Shown: in pieces, positions 1-6,223 of the stretch
Layout of the letters: the number at the start of each line of letters is the position of its first letter
How positions within the stretch are numbered: position 1 is the first letter of the stretch
Assembly (NCBI GenBank): GCA_028712605.1
Contig: JAQTPV010000026.1
Coordinates: forward strand, 1 to 11,430
Direction: 5' to 3'
Source of the DNA: Minisyncoccota bacterium
GTDB lineage: Bacteria > Patescibacteriota > Minisyncoccia > Minisyncoccales > CG1-02-41-26
DNA: 11,430 nucleotides
The notes under the pieces: model-generated
What the model was told of the DNA's origin: nothing
Database searches by the model: none
Seen by the model: only the letters and a program-made list of their open reading frames with translations
Position numbers and translations under genes: made by a program

Positions 1-689
1 CTTCTTTTAGCGATACTAAAGCCTTGCCTAAAAGCAAGATGATTACTGTGGGCAATCCAGTAAGGGAAGAAGTTTTAGGCGGCAGCAAGGAACAGGCTCA
101 AAAGCTATTTAATTTACAGGGCGGACGTCCCTTAGTTTTGGTAATGGGCGGGTCGCAAGGGGCCCAGGCCATTAATAATCTGATTATTGATATTCTGCCA
201 GAACTGATGGACGGGTTTGAGATTATCCACCAAACCGGTAAAAATAATTATCAAGAGGTTTTGTTGCAAACTAACTTCATTTTGGAAGACAAAAGATTGA
301 AGCCTTTTTATCATCCGTTTGAATTTTTGGGGGAGGAACAGTTGAAGCATGCTTTAGCCGCCGCTGATTTAGTGGTATCCAGGGCCGGGTCCGGTTCTTT
401 GTTTGAGATCGCCGCTTGCGCTAAACCCGCCATTTTAGTACCCCTAAGAAGCTCTGCCCAAGGGCATCAGCTGGAAAATGCCTATCAGTTTGCCGAAGGT
501 GGGGGTGGTGAGGTAATCTCTGAAGAAAACTTAACCCCGCATTTCTTTTTAGAAAAGCTTAGATTTTTATTGAACAGGCCTGACATTTTAAAAGGCATGG
601 CTCAAAACTCTCGGCTTTTCGGCCGGACTAAAACTGCCAATATTATTGCTAACTATTTGTTAGATTATCTTTATCAAACATTATCATGA
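1..689 (+). CDS. murG: MurG, UDP-GlcNAc:lipid I N-acetylglucosaminyltransferase, C-terminal part
   Basis: MurG transfers GlcNAc from UDP-GlcNAc to lipid I on the inner face of the membrane, giving lipid II for peptidoglycan. The 5' end lies outside the window. The frame is open from base 3 and reads SFSDTKALPKSK before the conserved GNPVR, so the TTG at 24 is not the start. 228 residues are visible: the end of the N-terminal domain and the whole C-terminal nucleotide-binding Rossmann domain. Visible motifs are GNPVR, the glycine-rich loop MGGSQGAQAIN, HQTGKNNYQE, and the donor-binding stretch VSRAGSGSLFEIAA followed by PAILVPLRSSAQGHQLENA. The family signature has closely similar positions (SRAG...E.A..G.PAILVP.....HQ..NA). 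The gene ends in TGA overlapping the gltX ATG (ATGA), so translational coupling is likely. It is normally found in cell-wall clusters; here the downstream partner is a tRNA synthetase. Confidence 0.95.
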   Translation, partial: SFSDTKALPKSKMITVGNPVREEVLGGSKEQAQKLFNLQGGRPLVLVMGGSQGAQAINNLIIDILPELMDGFEIIHQTGKNNYQEVLLQTNFILEDKRLKPFYHPFEFLGEEQLKHALAAADLVVSRAGSGSLFEIAACAKPAILVPLRSSAQGHQLENAYQFAEGGGGEVISEENLTPHFFLEKLRFLLNRPDILKGMAQNSRLFGRTKTANIIANYLLDYLYQTLS

Positions 690-2254
690 AAAGATTAAAC
701 CTCACAATGAGTGAATCCCCAGTGAGGGTCAGGATGGCGCCTTCGCCAACCGGGCCGTTTCATATTGGTTCAGCCAGAACGGCGCTTTTCAATTATCTTT
801 TTGCAAAAAGATACCAAGGGAAGTTTATCGTACGCATTGAGGATACGGACTTGGAAAGATCAAAACCAGAATGGGAGGAAAACATTAAAGAATCTTTGAA
901 CTGGCTGGGACTCAATTATGATGAGGGCCCCGATAAGGCAGGGGAATTTGGACCTTATCGACAGTCAGAGAGAAAAGCGATATATAAAAAGTATCTAGCA
1001 AGGCTGATAGAAACAAAACAAGCTTATTATTGTTTTTGTTCTGCTGAAGAATTGGAGGCTCATCGCCAGTATTTAGTTAGTCAGGGCTTGCCACAGGTTT
1101 ATTCTGAAAAATGCCAGAGCCTTTCTCCAGTAGAAGCTGAAAAGAAAAGGGCGGAGGGGGAGCGATGCGTGATTCGTTTTAGAGCCCCCAAGAAAGATGT
1201 GGCCTTTGAGGATTTATTAAGGGGAAAAATTAAATATGATACTGCAACTTTTGGCGACATGGTGATAGCTAAAGATTTAGAAACCCCGCTTTATAATTTA
1301 GCGTGCGTGATTGATGATTTTGAAATGAAGATCAGTCATATCTTGAGAGGGGAGGAGCACCTTTCCAATACCCCCAAGCAGATTCTCTTGGCTTGGGCCT
1401 TAGGCATTCAACCTCCACAATTTTTACATTTACCCCTTATCCTGAACCAACAGAGGGCTAAGTTAAGCAAAAGGGATCCTTCAATTGCCGCCAAAGTGTC
1501 TGATTATAAAGAGCAGGGGTATTTACCAGAGGCTGTGGTGAATTTTATTGCTCTTTTGGGCTGGAATCCGGGTGATGACAGAGAGTTTTTTTCTTTGAGC
1601 GAGTTGGTCAACGAGTTTTCCATAGAAAGACTACAAACTTCAGGAGCTGTTTTTAATGTTCAAAAACTAGACTGGCTTAATGGTTTTTATATCAGGAAAA
1701 TGCCTTTAGCAGAACTAACTAATAGGTGCGTTCCCTTTTTAATTCAAAGCGGGCTCATTGCGCCATTGTGGGGGAAAGCTGAAGCAGCCCCCTTGGTTTA
1801 CTCCAGTGATTTCACAGTTTTAGAGTATGAGGCAGTTGAGACCAAAGAGAAGTATAAATTTAGCGATTTAGCTAGGATGATTGCCTTATACCAAGAAAGG
1901 TTAAAGAAGTTAATAGAAATTTCAGAATTGATTGACCTTTTTTTTCAAAAAGAATTAAATTATCCAACTGAACTTTTGGTTTGGAAAAAAATGGAAAGAG
2001 GGGAGCTAAGCCCAGTTCTGAATCAGTTAGAGACATTGCTTTTGAGAATCCAGGAAGGGGATTGGATCAAAGAAAAGCTGGAGAAGGCTATTATGGTTGA
2101 GGCTGAAAAGATCGGCGACCGAGGTAGGCTCCTTTGGCCGTTGAGGGTGGCCTTAAGTGGCAAGACAGCCTCAGCTGGCCCCTTTGAAATCGCTGAAGTG
2201 TTAGGCAGACGCAAAACCATTCAAAGAATTAAGGAGGCTCAAAAGAAACTATAA
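686..2254 (+). CDS. gltX: Glutamyl-tRNA synthetase (class Ib)
   Basis: Charges tRNA-Glu with glutamate using ATP in the cytoplasm. The 522-aa product is slightly longer than the usual 465-510. The Rossmann catalytic domain opens with VRVRMAPSPTGPFHIGS (HIGH-type motif at residues 26-29), and the second ATP motif is AKLSKRDPS (KLSKR at 259-263). Between them is a CxCx24C zinc-site pattern (C116, C118, C143), but the fourth ligand position, His in E. coli, is Ser145. The C-terminal 170 residues are the helical anticodon-binding domain, ending GRRKTIQRIKEAQKK. The ATG at 686 overlaps the murG stop (ATGA). An ATG at 707 (residue 8, MSESPVRVR) is an equally good start, since the conserved core begins just after it; neither has a convincing Shine-Dalgarno. 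Many bacteria with a single GluRS also misacylate tRNA-Gln for GatCAB, but nothing here decides that. Confidence 0.97.
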   Translation: MKRLNLTMSESPVRVRMAPSPTGPFHIGSARTALFNYLFAKRYQGKFIVRIEDTDLERSKPEWEENIKESLNWLGLNYDEGPDKAGEFGPYRQSERKAIYKKYLARLIETKQAYYCFCSAEELEAHRQYLVSQGLPQVYSEKCQSLSPVEAEKKRAEGERCVIRFRAPKKDVAFEDLLRGKIKYDTATFGDMVIAKDLETPLYNLACVIDDFEMKISHILRGEEHLSNTPKQILLAWALGIQPPQFLHLPLILNQQRAKLSKRDPSIAAKVSDYKEQGYLPEAVVNFIALLGWNPGDDREFFSLSELVNEFSIERLQTSGAVFNVQKLDWLNGFYIRKMPLAELTNRCVPFLIQSGLIAPLWGKAEAAPLVYSSDFTVLEYEAVETKEKYKFSDLARMIALYQERLKKLIEISELIDLFFQKELNYPTELLVWKKMERGELSPVLNQLETLLLRIQEGDWIKEKLEKAIMVEAEKIGDRGRLLWPLRVALSGKTASAGPFEIAEVLGRRKTIQRIKEAQKKL

Positions 2255-2258
2255 TACT

Positions 2259-2657
2259 ATGAGTAAGATTTTTATCCTTTTACTTATTACGATATTATTA
2301 TTTTGCTCGTTGGACGTATTAGCTCAAACGGATAGTGCTAATAAGTACCAAACAGCTTGGCTTAATAATTTTTTTAAAAACTTAGAATTATTTTTTGTTA
2401 AAACTTTTGTTTATTTAATAGAAGTCGGTAAAAAAGCCATTACCTTTATACGCGATAGAATTTTTCAGGATACGGTTTCTTGGCTAAAAGGTAGGAGGGC
2501 AGCCATCCAGGAGGGGATAGGTGAAGAAAAACAGGAACTCAAGGAAGGGGTATTCCAGTATTTAAAAAATTTTTGGGAAAGAATAAAAAACATTTTTTCT
2601 TTCAGCGAAAAATATCATTCCTATAGCAGAGTTTTTATGCACGCAGGGCTTCCTTGA
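2259..2657 (+). CDS. Small exported protein of unknown function
   Basis: I do not recognise this 132-residue product. It begins with a clear type I signal peptide: MSK, a hydrophobic core ILLLITILLFCSL, and a probable cleavage after VLA (residue 22), leaving a mature protein of about 110 residues outside the membrane. Cys16 is not in a lipobox, so it is probably not a lipoprotein. The mature part is rich in Phe, Trp and charged residues and looks like amphipathic helices (residues 33-70), then a Glu/Lys-rich helix (about 78-100) and another amphipathic helix (FWERIKNIFSF). No cysteine pairs or catalytic motif are seen. The ATG is 4 nt after the gltX stop, so it is probably co-transcribed with murG-gltX. 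An AAGGAGG at 2231-2237 lies 21 nt before the start, too far for a normal ribosome site. Confidence 0.75.
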   Translation: MSKIFILLLITILLFCSLDVLAQTDSANKYQTAWLNNFFKNLELFFVKTFVYLIEVGKKAITFIRDRIFQDTVSWLKGRRAAIQEGIGEEKQELKEGVFQYLKNFWERIKNIFSFSEKYHSYSRVFMHAGLP

Positions 2658-2706
2658 CGACCACTCTATTTTTTTGGGGAAGTGCCCTTTGCTTTTTGAG
2701 GGGAGC

Positions 2707-2734
2707 TTGAAAAATAGCCCAAGAGGGCTATAAT
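2707..2734 (+). promoter_or_regulatory. Candidate sigma70 promoter of xer with palindrome in spacer
   Basis: The -35 is TTGAAA (2707-2712), followed by a 16-bp spacer and a consensus -10 TATAAT (2729-2734). Transcription would start near 2741, giving a leader of about 50 nt before the recombinase ATG at 2791. A 7-bp inverted repeat, ATAGCCC-AAGA-GGGCTAT (2714-2731), occupies the spacer and the first bases of the -10. That is an operator-like position, but in RNA the repeat could also be a weak terminator hairpin for the upstream genes, followed by AATTATTTA. The boxes are visible; their use is inferred. Confidence 0.55.
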
Positions 2735-2743
2735 TATTTAAGG

Positions 2744-2781
2744 TCTATACTTCGCATAATATAAATTTACCGAAGTATAGA
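2744..2781. other. dif-like Xer recombination site
   Basis: Perfect 11-bp inverted repeats (TCTATACTTCG at 2744-2754, CGAAGTATAGA at 2771-2781) flank an AT-rich centre. The inner 28 bp (2749-2776) fit the 11-6-11 layout of dif sites: left arm ACTTCGCATAA, centre TATAAA, right arm TTTACCGAAGT. Against dif sequences recalled from memory, the left arm matches E. coli at 8 of 11 positions (sharing CGCATAA) and B. subtilis at 8 of 11 (sharing ACTTC). The right arm matches each at 5 of 11. The site ends 9 bp before the ATG of a tyrosine recombinase gene, as known for difSL beside xerS. It could instead be an operator for that gene. An intrinsic terminator is unlikely because no U tract follows. Confidence 0.55.
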
Positions 2782-2790
2782 TAGGGGAAT

Positions 2791-3753
2791 ATGGATTTTA
2801 ACTTAAAGCCCATAATTGAATATATCCCTAACTTTTTGGAGTATTTGGACATTGAAAAAGGTTTAAGTAATAATTCTCAACAAACTTATTCGCGAATGTT
2901 GGAAAAGTTTTCGCAATGGCTGAAAAAAAATAATTTTCAAAATTTAAAGCCGAATGAGTTAACCGAAGAGCATATTTGGGCTTACCGCGTTTTTTTGTCC
3001 CACTCCCCTAACCTCGTTACCCATGAGCCCCTGAAAAAGTCCACCCAAAACCATTACCTAATCGCCTTGAGAAATCTTCTCAATTTTTTTAGTGATCGGA
3101 ATATCCAAGCATTACCTTCAAGTAAAATAAAATTAGCTAAGCAAACCAAAGAAAAATCAGTTAAATTTTTAAACTTAGACCAAGTGGAAAAACTTATTTT
3201 AGCGCCCAAAACCAATACTTTAATCGGTTTAAGGGATCGAGCTATTATAGAAACCCTGTTTTCTGCTGGCCTACGGGTGGCTGAGCTGGTCAGCTTGAAT
3301 AAGGAGCAAATAAGGTTAAATTCTGGCTCTGGCGATATGGAGGTTGGAATCGTTGGTAAGGGCAATCGACCGCGCACAGTATATTTTTCAGAAAGATGCT
3401 TGGAATGGCTTCAAAAATATTTGGATACCAGGGGAGACGATAAAGAAAAAGCCCTTTTCATTCATTTTAAGGGCCCAAAACGAAGTTCAGCTCGTTTGAC
3501 TAGTCGTTCGGTGGAAAATATCATTAAAAAGTATGCAGTTTTAGCCGGTATTCCAGTTTCAACGGTCCCCCATACTATTCGGCATAGTTTTGCGACTGAT
3601 CTTTTAGCTAAGGGTGTTGATTTAAGATTAGTTCAGGAATTCTTGGGGCATCGCAATATCGCTACCACTCAAATTTATACCCACGTAGTTTCTAAGCAAT
3701 TGAGGGATGTTCATCGGAAATTCCATAGCGGCAAGGAAATCAAAAATAACTGA
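2791..3753 (+). CDS. XerC/XerD-type tyrosine recombinase
   Basis: A site-specific recombinase of the integrase family. Chromosomal Xer enzymes resolve chromosome dimers at dif during division. The 320-aa protein has an N-terminal SAM-like core-binding domain (about residues 10-103) and a C-terminal catalytic domain (about 125-305). All catalytic residues are present: R162 in SAGLRVAELVSLN, K190 in VGKGNRPRTV, H261 and R264 in HTIRHSFAT, H287 in LGHRNIATT, and nucleophile Y296 in QIYTHV. The length fits XerC/D (about 300) rather than phage integrases with an extra arm-binding domain. Residues 71-86 form a small insertion before the last N-terminal helix. The ATG follows AGGGGA (2783-2788). A promoter and a dif-like palindrome lie just upstream. 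Whether it works alone or with a second Xer cannot be told here, so I give no C/D letter. Confidence 0.93.
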   Translation: MDFNLKPIIEYIPNFLEYLDIEKGLSNNSQQTYSRMLEKFSQWLKKNNFQNLKPNELTEEHIWAYRVFLSHSPNLVTHEPLKKSTQNHYLIALRNLLNFFSDRNIQALPSSKIKLAKQTKEKSVKFLNLDQVEKLILAPKTNTLIGLRDRAIIETLFSAGLRVAELVSLNKEQIRLNSGSGDMEVGIVGKGNRPRTVYFSERCLEWLQKYLDTRGDDKEKALFIHFKGPKRSSARLTSRSVENIIKKYAVLAGIPVSTVPHTIRHSFATDLLAKGVDLRLVQEFLGHRNIATTQIYTHVVSKQLRDVHRKFHSGKEIKNN

Positions 3754-3767
3754 CTCCCCTATTTTGA

Positions 3768-3914
3768 TTATTGTATTTCCAGGGGCGGTTTTGATGAGTA
3801 AAATTGGGTTAAAATACCCAAGCCAAAGCATAGCAAGCACAATAAAAAAATGGTAAGTCCCAGAATGATTGCTTTTTGGTGGGCCTTGAAAAACTCTTTA
3901 AAATTTGCTAACAT
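3768..3914 (-). CDS. Possible 48-aa single-helix membrane protein
   Basis: A short minus-strand ORF of 48 codons starting with ATG (complement of 3912-3914) and ending in TAA (3768-3770). The product begins MLANFKEFFKAHQKA, a basic amphipathic start, continues with one strong transmembrane helix (about residues 16-37, IILGLTIFLLCLLCFGLGIL), and ends in a short tail, YSSKPPLEIQ. The positive N-terminus predicts N-in, C-out. It is divergent from rpmA and fills most of the gap between xer and rpmA. No Shine-Dalgarno is seen. Its composition is typical of a real membrane anchor, and the tail stops abruptly, so it may be the remaining N-terminus of a longer anchored protein. Function unknown. Confidence 0.45.
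   Translation of the reverse strand: MLANFKEFFKAHQKAIILGLTIFLLCLLCFGLGILTQFYSSKPPLEIQ
3886..3914 (+). promoter_or_regulatory. Candidate promoter for rpmA
   Basis: TTGAAA (3886-3891), a 17-bp spacer and TAACAT (3909-3914) would start transcription near 3921, about 22 nt before the rpmA ATG. The -10 matches the consensus at four of six positions. It overlaps the start of the divergent small ORF, so both may not be used. No Shine-Dalgarno precedes rpmA. Confidence 0.35.
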
Positions 3915-3942
3915 AGGCATTATCTAAATTTAATATAAATCT

Positions 3943-4215
3943 ATGGCACATACTAAATCTAAGGGTTCAACCAGGCTCGGCAGGGATTCTAACCCCCAGT
4001 ATTTAGGGGTTAAGCTTTACGATGGTCAGAAAGTAAAGCCTGGTATGATTATCGTTCGTCAGCGTGGCACCAAAATTTTGCCTGGTCAAAACGTGGGTTG
4101 TGGCACAGACCATACGCTTTTTGCTAAGAAAGAGGGTGTGGTAAAATTTCAGGAGAAAAATAAAAAAACCTATACTGGTCAGACAAGAAGGACCAAGGTT
4201 GTTAATGTTATTTAA
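3943..4215 (+). CDS. rpmA: 50S ribosomal protein bL27
   Basis: bL27 sits at the base of the central protuberance of the large subunit, and its flexible N-terminus reaches the peptidyl transferase centre. The 90-aa length is typical (85-95). The conserved N-terminus MAHTKSKGSTRLGRDSNPQ and the core LGVKLYDGQKVKPGMIIVRQRG and GTKILPGQNVGCGTDHTLFA identify it. The protein begins directly at MAH, without the cleavable N-terminal extension found in Firmicutes. rplU (bL21), the usual upstream partner, is absent here; instead there is a recombinase gene and a divergent small ORF. A weak promoter is visible (TTGAAA-N17-TAACAT). A large hairpin starts 4 nt after the stop, so the gene is probably a single transcription unit with or without the small downstream gene. 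Confidence 0.97.
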   Translation: MAHTKSKGSTRLGRDSNPQYLGVKLYDGQKVKPGMIIVRQRGTKILPGQNVGCGTDHTLFAKKEGVVKFQEKNKKTYTGQTRRTKVVNVI

Positions 4216-4218
4216 TGG

Positions 4219-4269
4219 TTGCTGAAACAAAAATGCTGCTCTTGGAGGGCGGTATTTTTGCTTCAGCAA
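4219..4269 (+). terminator. Long RNA hairpin after rpmA, probable intrinsic terminator or attenuator
   Basis: The outer arms, 4219-4234 and 4254-4269, pair at 15 of 16 positions (one A-C mismatch, 4227/4261). The inner arms, GCTGCTCT (4235-4242) and AGGGCGGT (4246-4253), close on a TGG loop with three G-U wobbles, giving 23 pairs in 51 nt. The wobbles (4235/4253, 4237/4251, 4240/4248) form only in plus-strand RNA. The GC-rich inner stem followed by ATTTTTG (4254-4260) gives the usual terminator layout, with the A run on the other side pairing to it. It lies between rpmA and the small membrane-protein gene. Confidence 0.65.
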
Positions 4270-4323
4270 ATTAATAATTCGTATTTATTATTAACTTTCT
4301 TTATCTTGAGGAGGGGGGTTAAA

Positions 4324-4458
4324 TTGAGGCTTTGGAATACTTTAAAAAAATCTACTCGGGGGATGCCTTGGTATTGGATAGTCATTTCGGTTGTCATTTT
4401 CCCGCTTAGCCTATGCTTCGGTATCGCCTATGCGCTTTCTTCTAGAAAAACCTACTAA
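4324..4458 (+). CDS. 44-aa single-helix membrane protein
   Basis: The start is taken as TTG at 4324 because GAGGAGG (4309-4315), one of the best Shine-Dalgarno sequences in the window, lies 8 nt before it. A longer reading from TTG 4219 would translate the hairpin and has no ribosome site. The product is basic at the N-terminus (MRLWNTLKKSTRGMP), then has one transmembrane helix (about residues 16-38, with WIVISVVIFPLSLCFGIAYAL), and ends SSRKTY. It probably sits N-in in the cytoplasmic membrane. It is not a recognised family to me. It shares a LCFG core in its helix with the small minus-strand ORF at 3768-3914, which may be chance. A terminator starts 12 nt after its stop. Confidence 0.6.
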   Translation: MRLWNTLKKSTRGMPWYWIVISVVIFPLSLCFGIAYALSSRKTY

Positions 4459-4469
4459 AATCTCTCGAC

Positions 4470-4516
4470 AGCTCTTCCCTGGCTTGCTAACAAATAGGGA
4501 GGAGCTATTTTATTTT
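4470..4516 (+). terminator. Intrinsic terminator at the convergent junction
   Basis: AGCTCTTCCCT (4470-4480) and AGGGAGGAGCT (4496-4506) pair over 11 bp with a single U-G wobble (4475/4501) and a 15-nt loop, followed by ATTTTATTTT (4507-4516). It terminates plus-strand transcription from the small membrane-protein gene. Its right arm and T tract overlap the last codons of pyrG on the other strand. Read on the minus strand, the wobble becomes an A-C mismatch and no good T tract follows, so it is mainly a plus-strand signal. Confidence 0.8.
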
Positions 4517-6133
4517 CAAACAAGTTCGTACGAATTCTCTGAATAATGGGTGAGGATTGAGGGGCCGGGACTTAAATTCCGGATGAAATTGGGTGCCCAA
4601 AAAGAATGGATGTTCCTTTTGCCCCAATTCTACGATTTCTACTAAATTCCTTTGAGGGTTCACCCCAGCTATTATGAGCCCTTTCTTTTCTAAGGAAGGC
4701 TTAAATTCGTCATTTAGCTCATAACGGTGCCTATGGCGCTCCGAAATCAGCTCCTGACCATAAGCTTTTCTGGCGATACTCCCCTGCTTCAATTGGCAAT
4801 CAAAGGCTCCTAGGCGCATTGTAGCCCCAAATTTAGCCTCTTTTATGAGCTGTTTCTGCTCTGGCATTAGGTCTATTACCCCTTGACAAGCAGATGAAAA
4901 TTCAGTGGAGTTAGCATTTTTAATACCACAGACATTCCTGGCGAATTCCACCACGGCCAATTGCATACCCAAACAAAGTCCGAAATAAGGTATTTTATTT
5001 TTTCTACAATATTCAATGGCCTTGATTTTTCCCTCTACTCCCCTATTGCCGAATCCTCCTGGCACGATTACACCAGCAACTTGTTTAAGCTCTTTTAGGG
5101 CTAGCGGATTTTTTTCATAATTTTCAGAATCAAACCAAATAATATCAGGCTTGGCTTGGAAGTAAAAGGCCGCATGTTTAATAGCCTCCAAAACTGATAT
5201 GTAAGAATCCATCAAGGTAAACCCGCCGCTTTTAAAGTACTTCCCTACTATACCTATTTTCACTTCTCTTTTGGGATTATTAATTTTAAAAACAAGGTCT
5301 TGCCAGTCTTTGAGGTCTTTAACCCTTGGATTTAAACCAAATTTTTTTAAAATTCTATTGCCCAGTTCATCCTTTTCAAAATCAAGCGGCACTTCATAAA
5401 TTGATTTTACATCAGGGGCTGAAATTACATCTTTTTCATCTACGCTGCAGAAGATAGATATTTTTCTTTTTCGGGGCTCATCTAATGGCTGGTTGCCTCG
5501 AGCAATAATAACATCAGGTTGAATACCTGCCATATTCAAAGAGCGAACTGCATATTGGGTGGGCTTTGTTTTCATTTCCCCTAAGTTTTGAGGAGTAGGC
5601 AGATAGCTGACCAAAACAAAAACTACGCCTTTGGGGTTTCGTAGTTTAAGCATCCTGGCAGCCTCTAAAAACAGCAGATTTTGATACTCTCCTACTGTGC
5701 CGCCGATTTCAATTAAAATGATATCTGCTTTCGTTTTTTGTTCTAATTTTTTAATCCGACCAATTACCTCTTCTGGAATATGTGGTACCACCTCTACACA
5801 TTTGCCGCCATATTCTAAGTTGCGCTCTCTTTGGATAACTGCTTGATATACTCGGCCAGTGGTTAGATAATTATCAGTACTTAGACTTTCTTCTAGAAAT
5901 CTTTCATAGTTGCCCACATCTTGGTCGCATTCGGTACCGTCGTCGGTTACGAAAACTTCGCCGTGCTCAATGGGATTCATGGTACCTGCATCCACGTTGA
6001 CATAGGGGTCAATCTTCATGGTTTGGATGCGAAAACCCTTGCTTTTTAAAATTCGACCGATTGAGGCAGTAGTTATGCCTTTGCCTATGCCGGACATTAC
6101 TCCGCCGGCAATAAATATGTATTTGGTGGGCAT
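4505..6133 (-). CDS. pyrG: CTP synthase (glutamine-hydrolysing)
   Basis: Makes CTP from UTP with ATP and glutamine, the last step of de novo pyrimidine nucleotide synthesis. The 542-aa length is standard (E. coli 545). The N-terminal synthetase domain (residues 1 to about 275) has the P-loop GGVMSGIGKG (10-19), IDPYVNVDAGTMNP, HGEVFVTDDG and the Mg-site region with D72 and E142 (IEIGGTVGE). The C-terminal class I glutamine amidotransferase domain (about 290-540) has the nucleophile elbow FGLCLGMQ (Cys387), the partners His517 and Glu519 in TQFHPEF, and PGGFGNRG. Residues 67-78 read TECDQDVGNYER where E. coli has ETDLDLGHYER; the H75-to-N change lies in the UTP/CTP site. It is the last gene of the minus-strand group, 90 nt after rplI. 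No Shine-Dalgarno is visible, and a weak hairpin separates the two genes. Confidence 0.98.
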   Translation of the reverse strand: MPTKYIFIAGGVMSGIGKGITTASIGRILKSKGFRIQTMKIDPYVNVDAGTMNPIEHGEVFVTDDGTECDQDVGNYERFLEESLSTDNYLTTGRVYQAVIQRERNLEYGGKCVEVVPHIPEEVIGRIKKLEQKTKADIILIEIGGTVGEYQNLLFLEAARMLKLRNPKGVVFVLVSYLPTPQNLGEMKTKPTQYAVRSLNMAGIQPDVIIARGNQPLDEPRKRKISIFCSVDEKDVISAPDVKSIYEVPLDFEKDELGNRILKKFGLNPRVKDLKDWQDLVFKINNPKREVKIGIVGKYFKSGGFTLMDSYISVLEAIKHAAFYFQAKPDIIWFDSENYEKNPLALKELKQVAGVIVPGGFGNRGVEGKIKAIEYCRKNKIPYFGLCLGMQLAVVEFARNVCGIKNANSTEFSSACQGVIDLMPEQKQLIKEAKFGATMRLGAFDCQLKQGSIARKAYGQELISERHRHRYELNDEFKPSLEKKGLIIAGVNPQRNLVEIVELGQKEHPFFLGTQFHPEFKSRPLNPHPLFREFVRTCLKIK

Positions 6134-6173
6134 ATTTTAGTTATTAAATTTTTAAAATTTTACAAATAGAAAT

Positions 6174-6195
6174 CCCTCGCCTGGGAAAGGCAGGG
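6174..6195 (-). terminator. Weak hairpin between rplI and pyrG
   Basis: On the minus strand CCCTGCC and GGC-G-AGGG (one bulged base) pair around a 7-nt loop and are followed by ATTTCTATTTG. It begins 29 nt after the rplI stop. The U tract is interrupted, so it would be at best a partial terminator or an mRNA 3'-end stabiliser. The rest of the 90-nt gap is AT-rich and I see no clear promoter for pyrG in it. Confidence 0.35.
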
Positions 6196-6223
6196 TTACT
6201 TTATCGTAGGGTTCCCGTGAGCG

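Noticed and set aside
24..26. TTG at 24 as the start of murG
   Set aside because: The frame is open upstream to the window edge and encodes conserved MurG residues (SFSDTK before GNPVR), so the gene is simply cut by the window.
2744..2781. Inverted repeat as an intrinsic terminator
   Set aside because: The stem encloses a 16-nt AT-rich loop and is followed by ATAGGGGAAT rather than a T run. It also lies downstream of the only good promoter for xer.
3628..3840. 70-codon minus-strand ORF over the xer 3' end
   Set aside because: It is antisense to the catalytic Tyr region of xer. The other minus-strand frame in the gap (3768-3914) gives a much more protein-like membrane peptide.
4003..4269. 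Minus-strand ORF whose start (MLKQKYRPPRAAFLFQQ) resembles the plus-strand reading from 4219 (MLKQKCCSWRAVFLLQQ)
   Set aside because: The likeness comes from reading both arms of the 51-nt palindrome at 4219-4269. The ORF is otherwise antisense to rpmA, so it is not a duplicated gene.
4219..4323. N-terminal extension of the small membrane protein from TTG 4219
   Set aside because: It would translate a terminator-like hairpin and has no ribosome site, whereas TTG 4324 has GAGGAGG at 8 nt.
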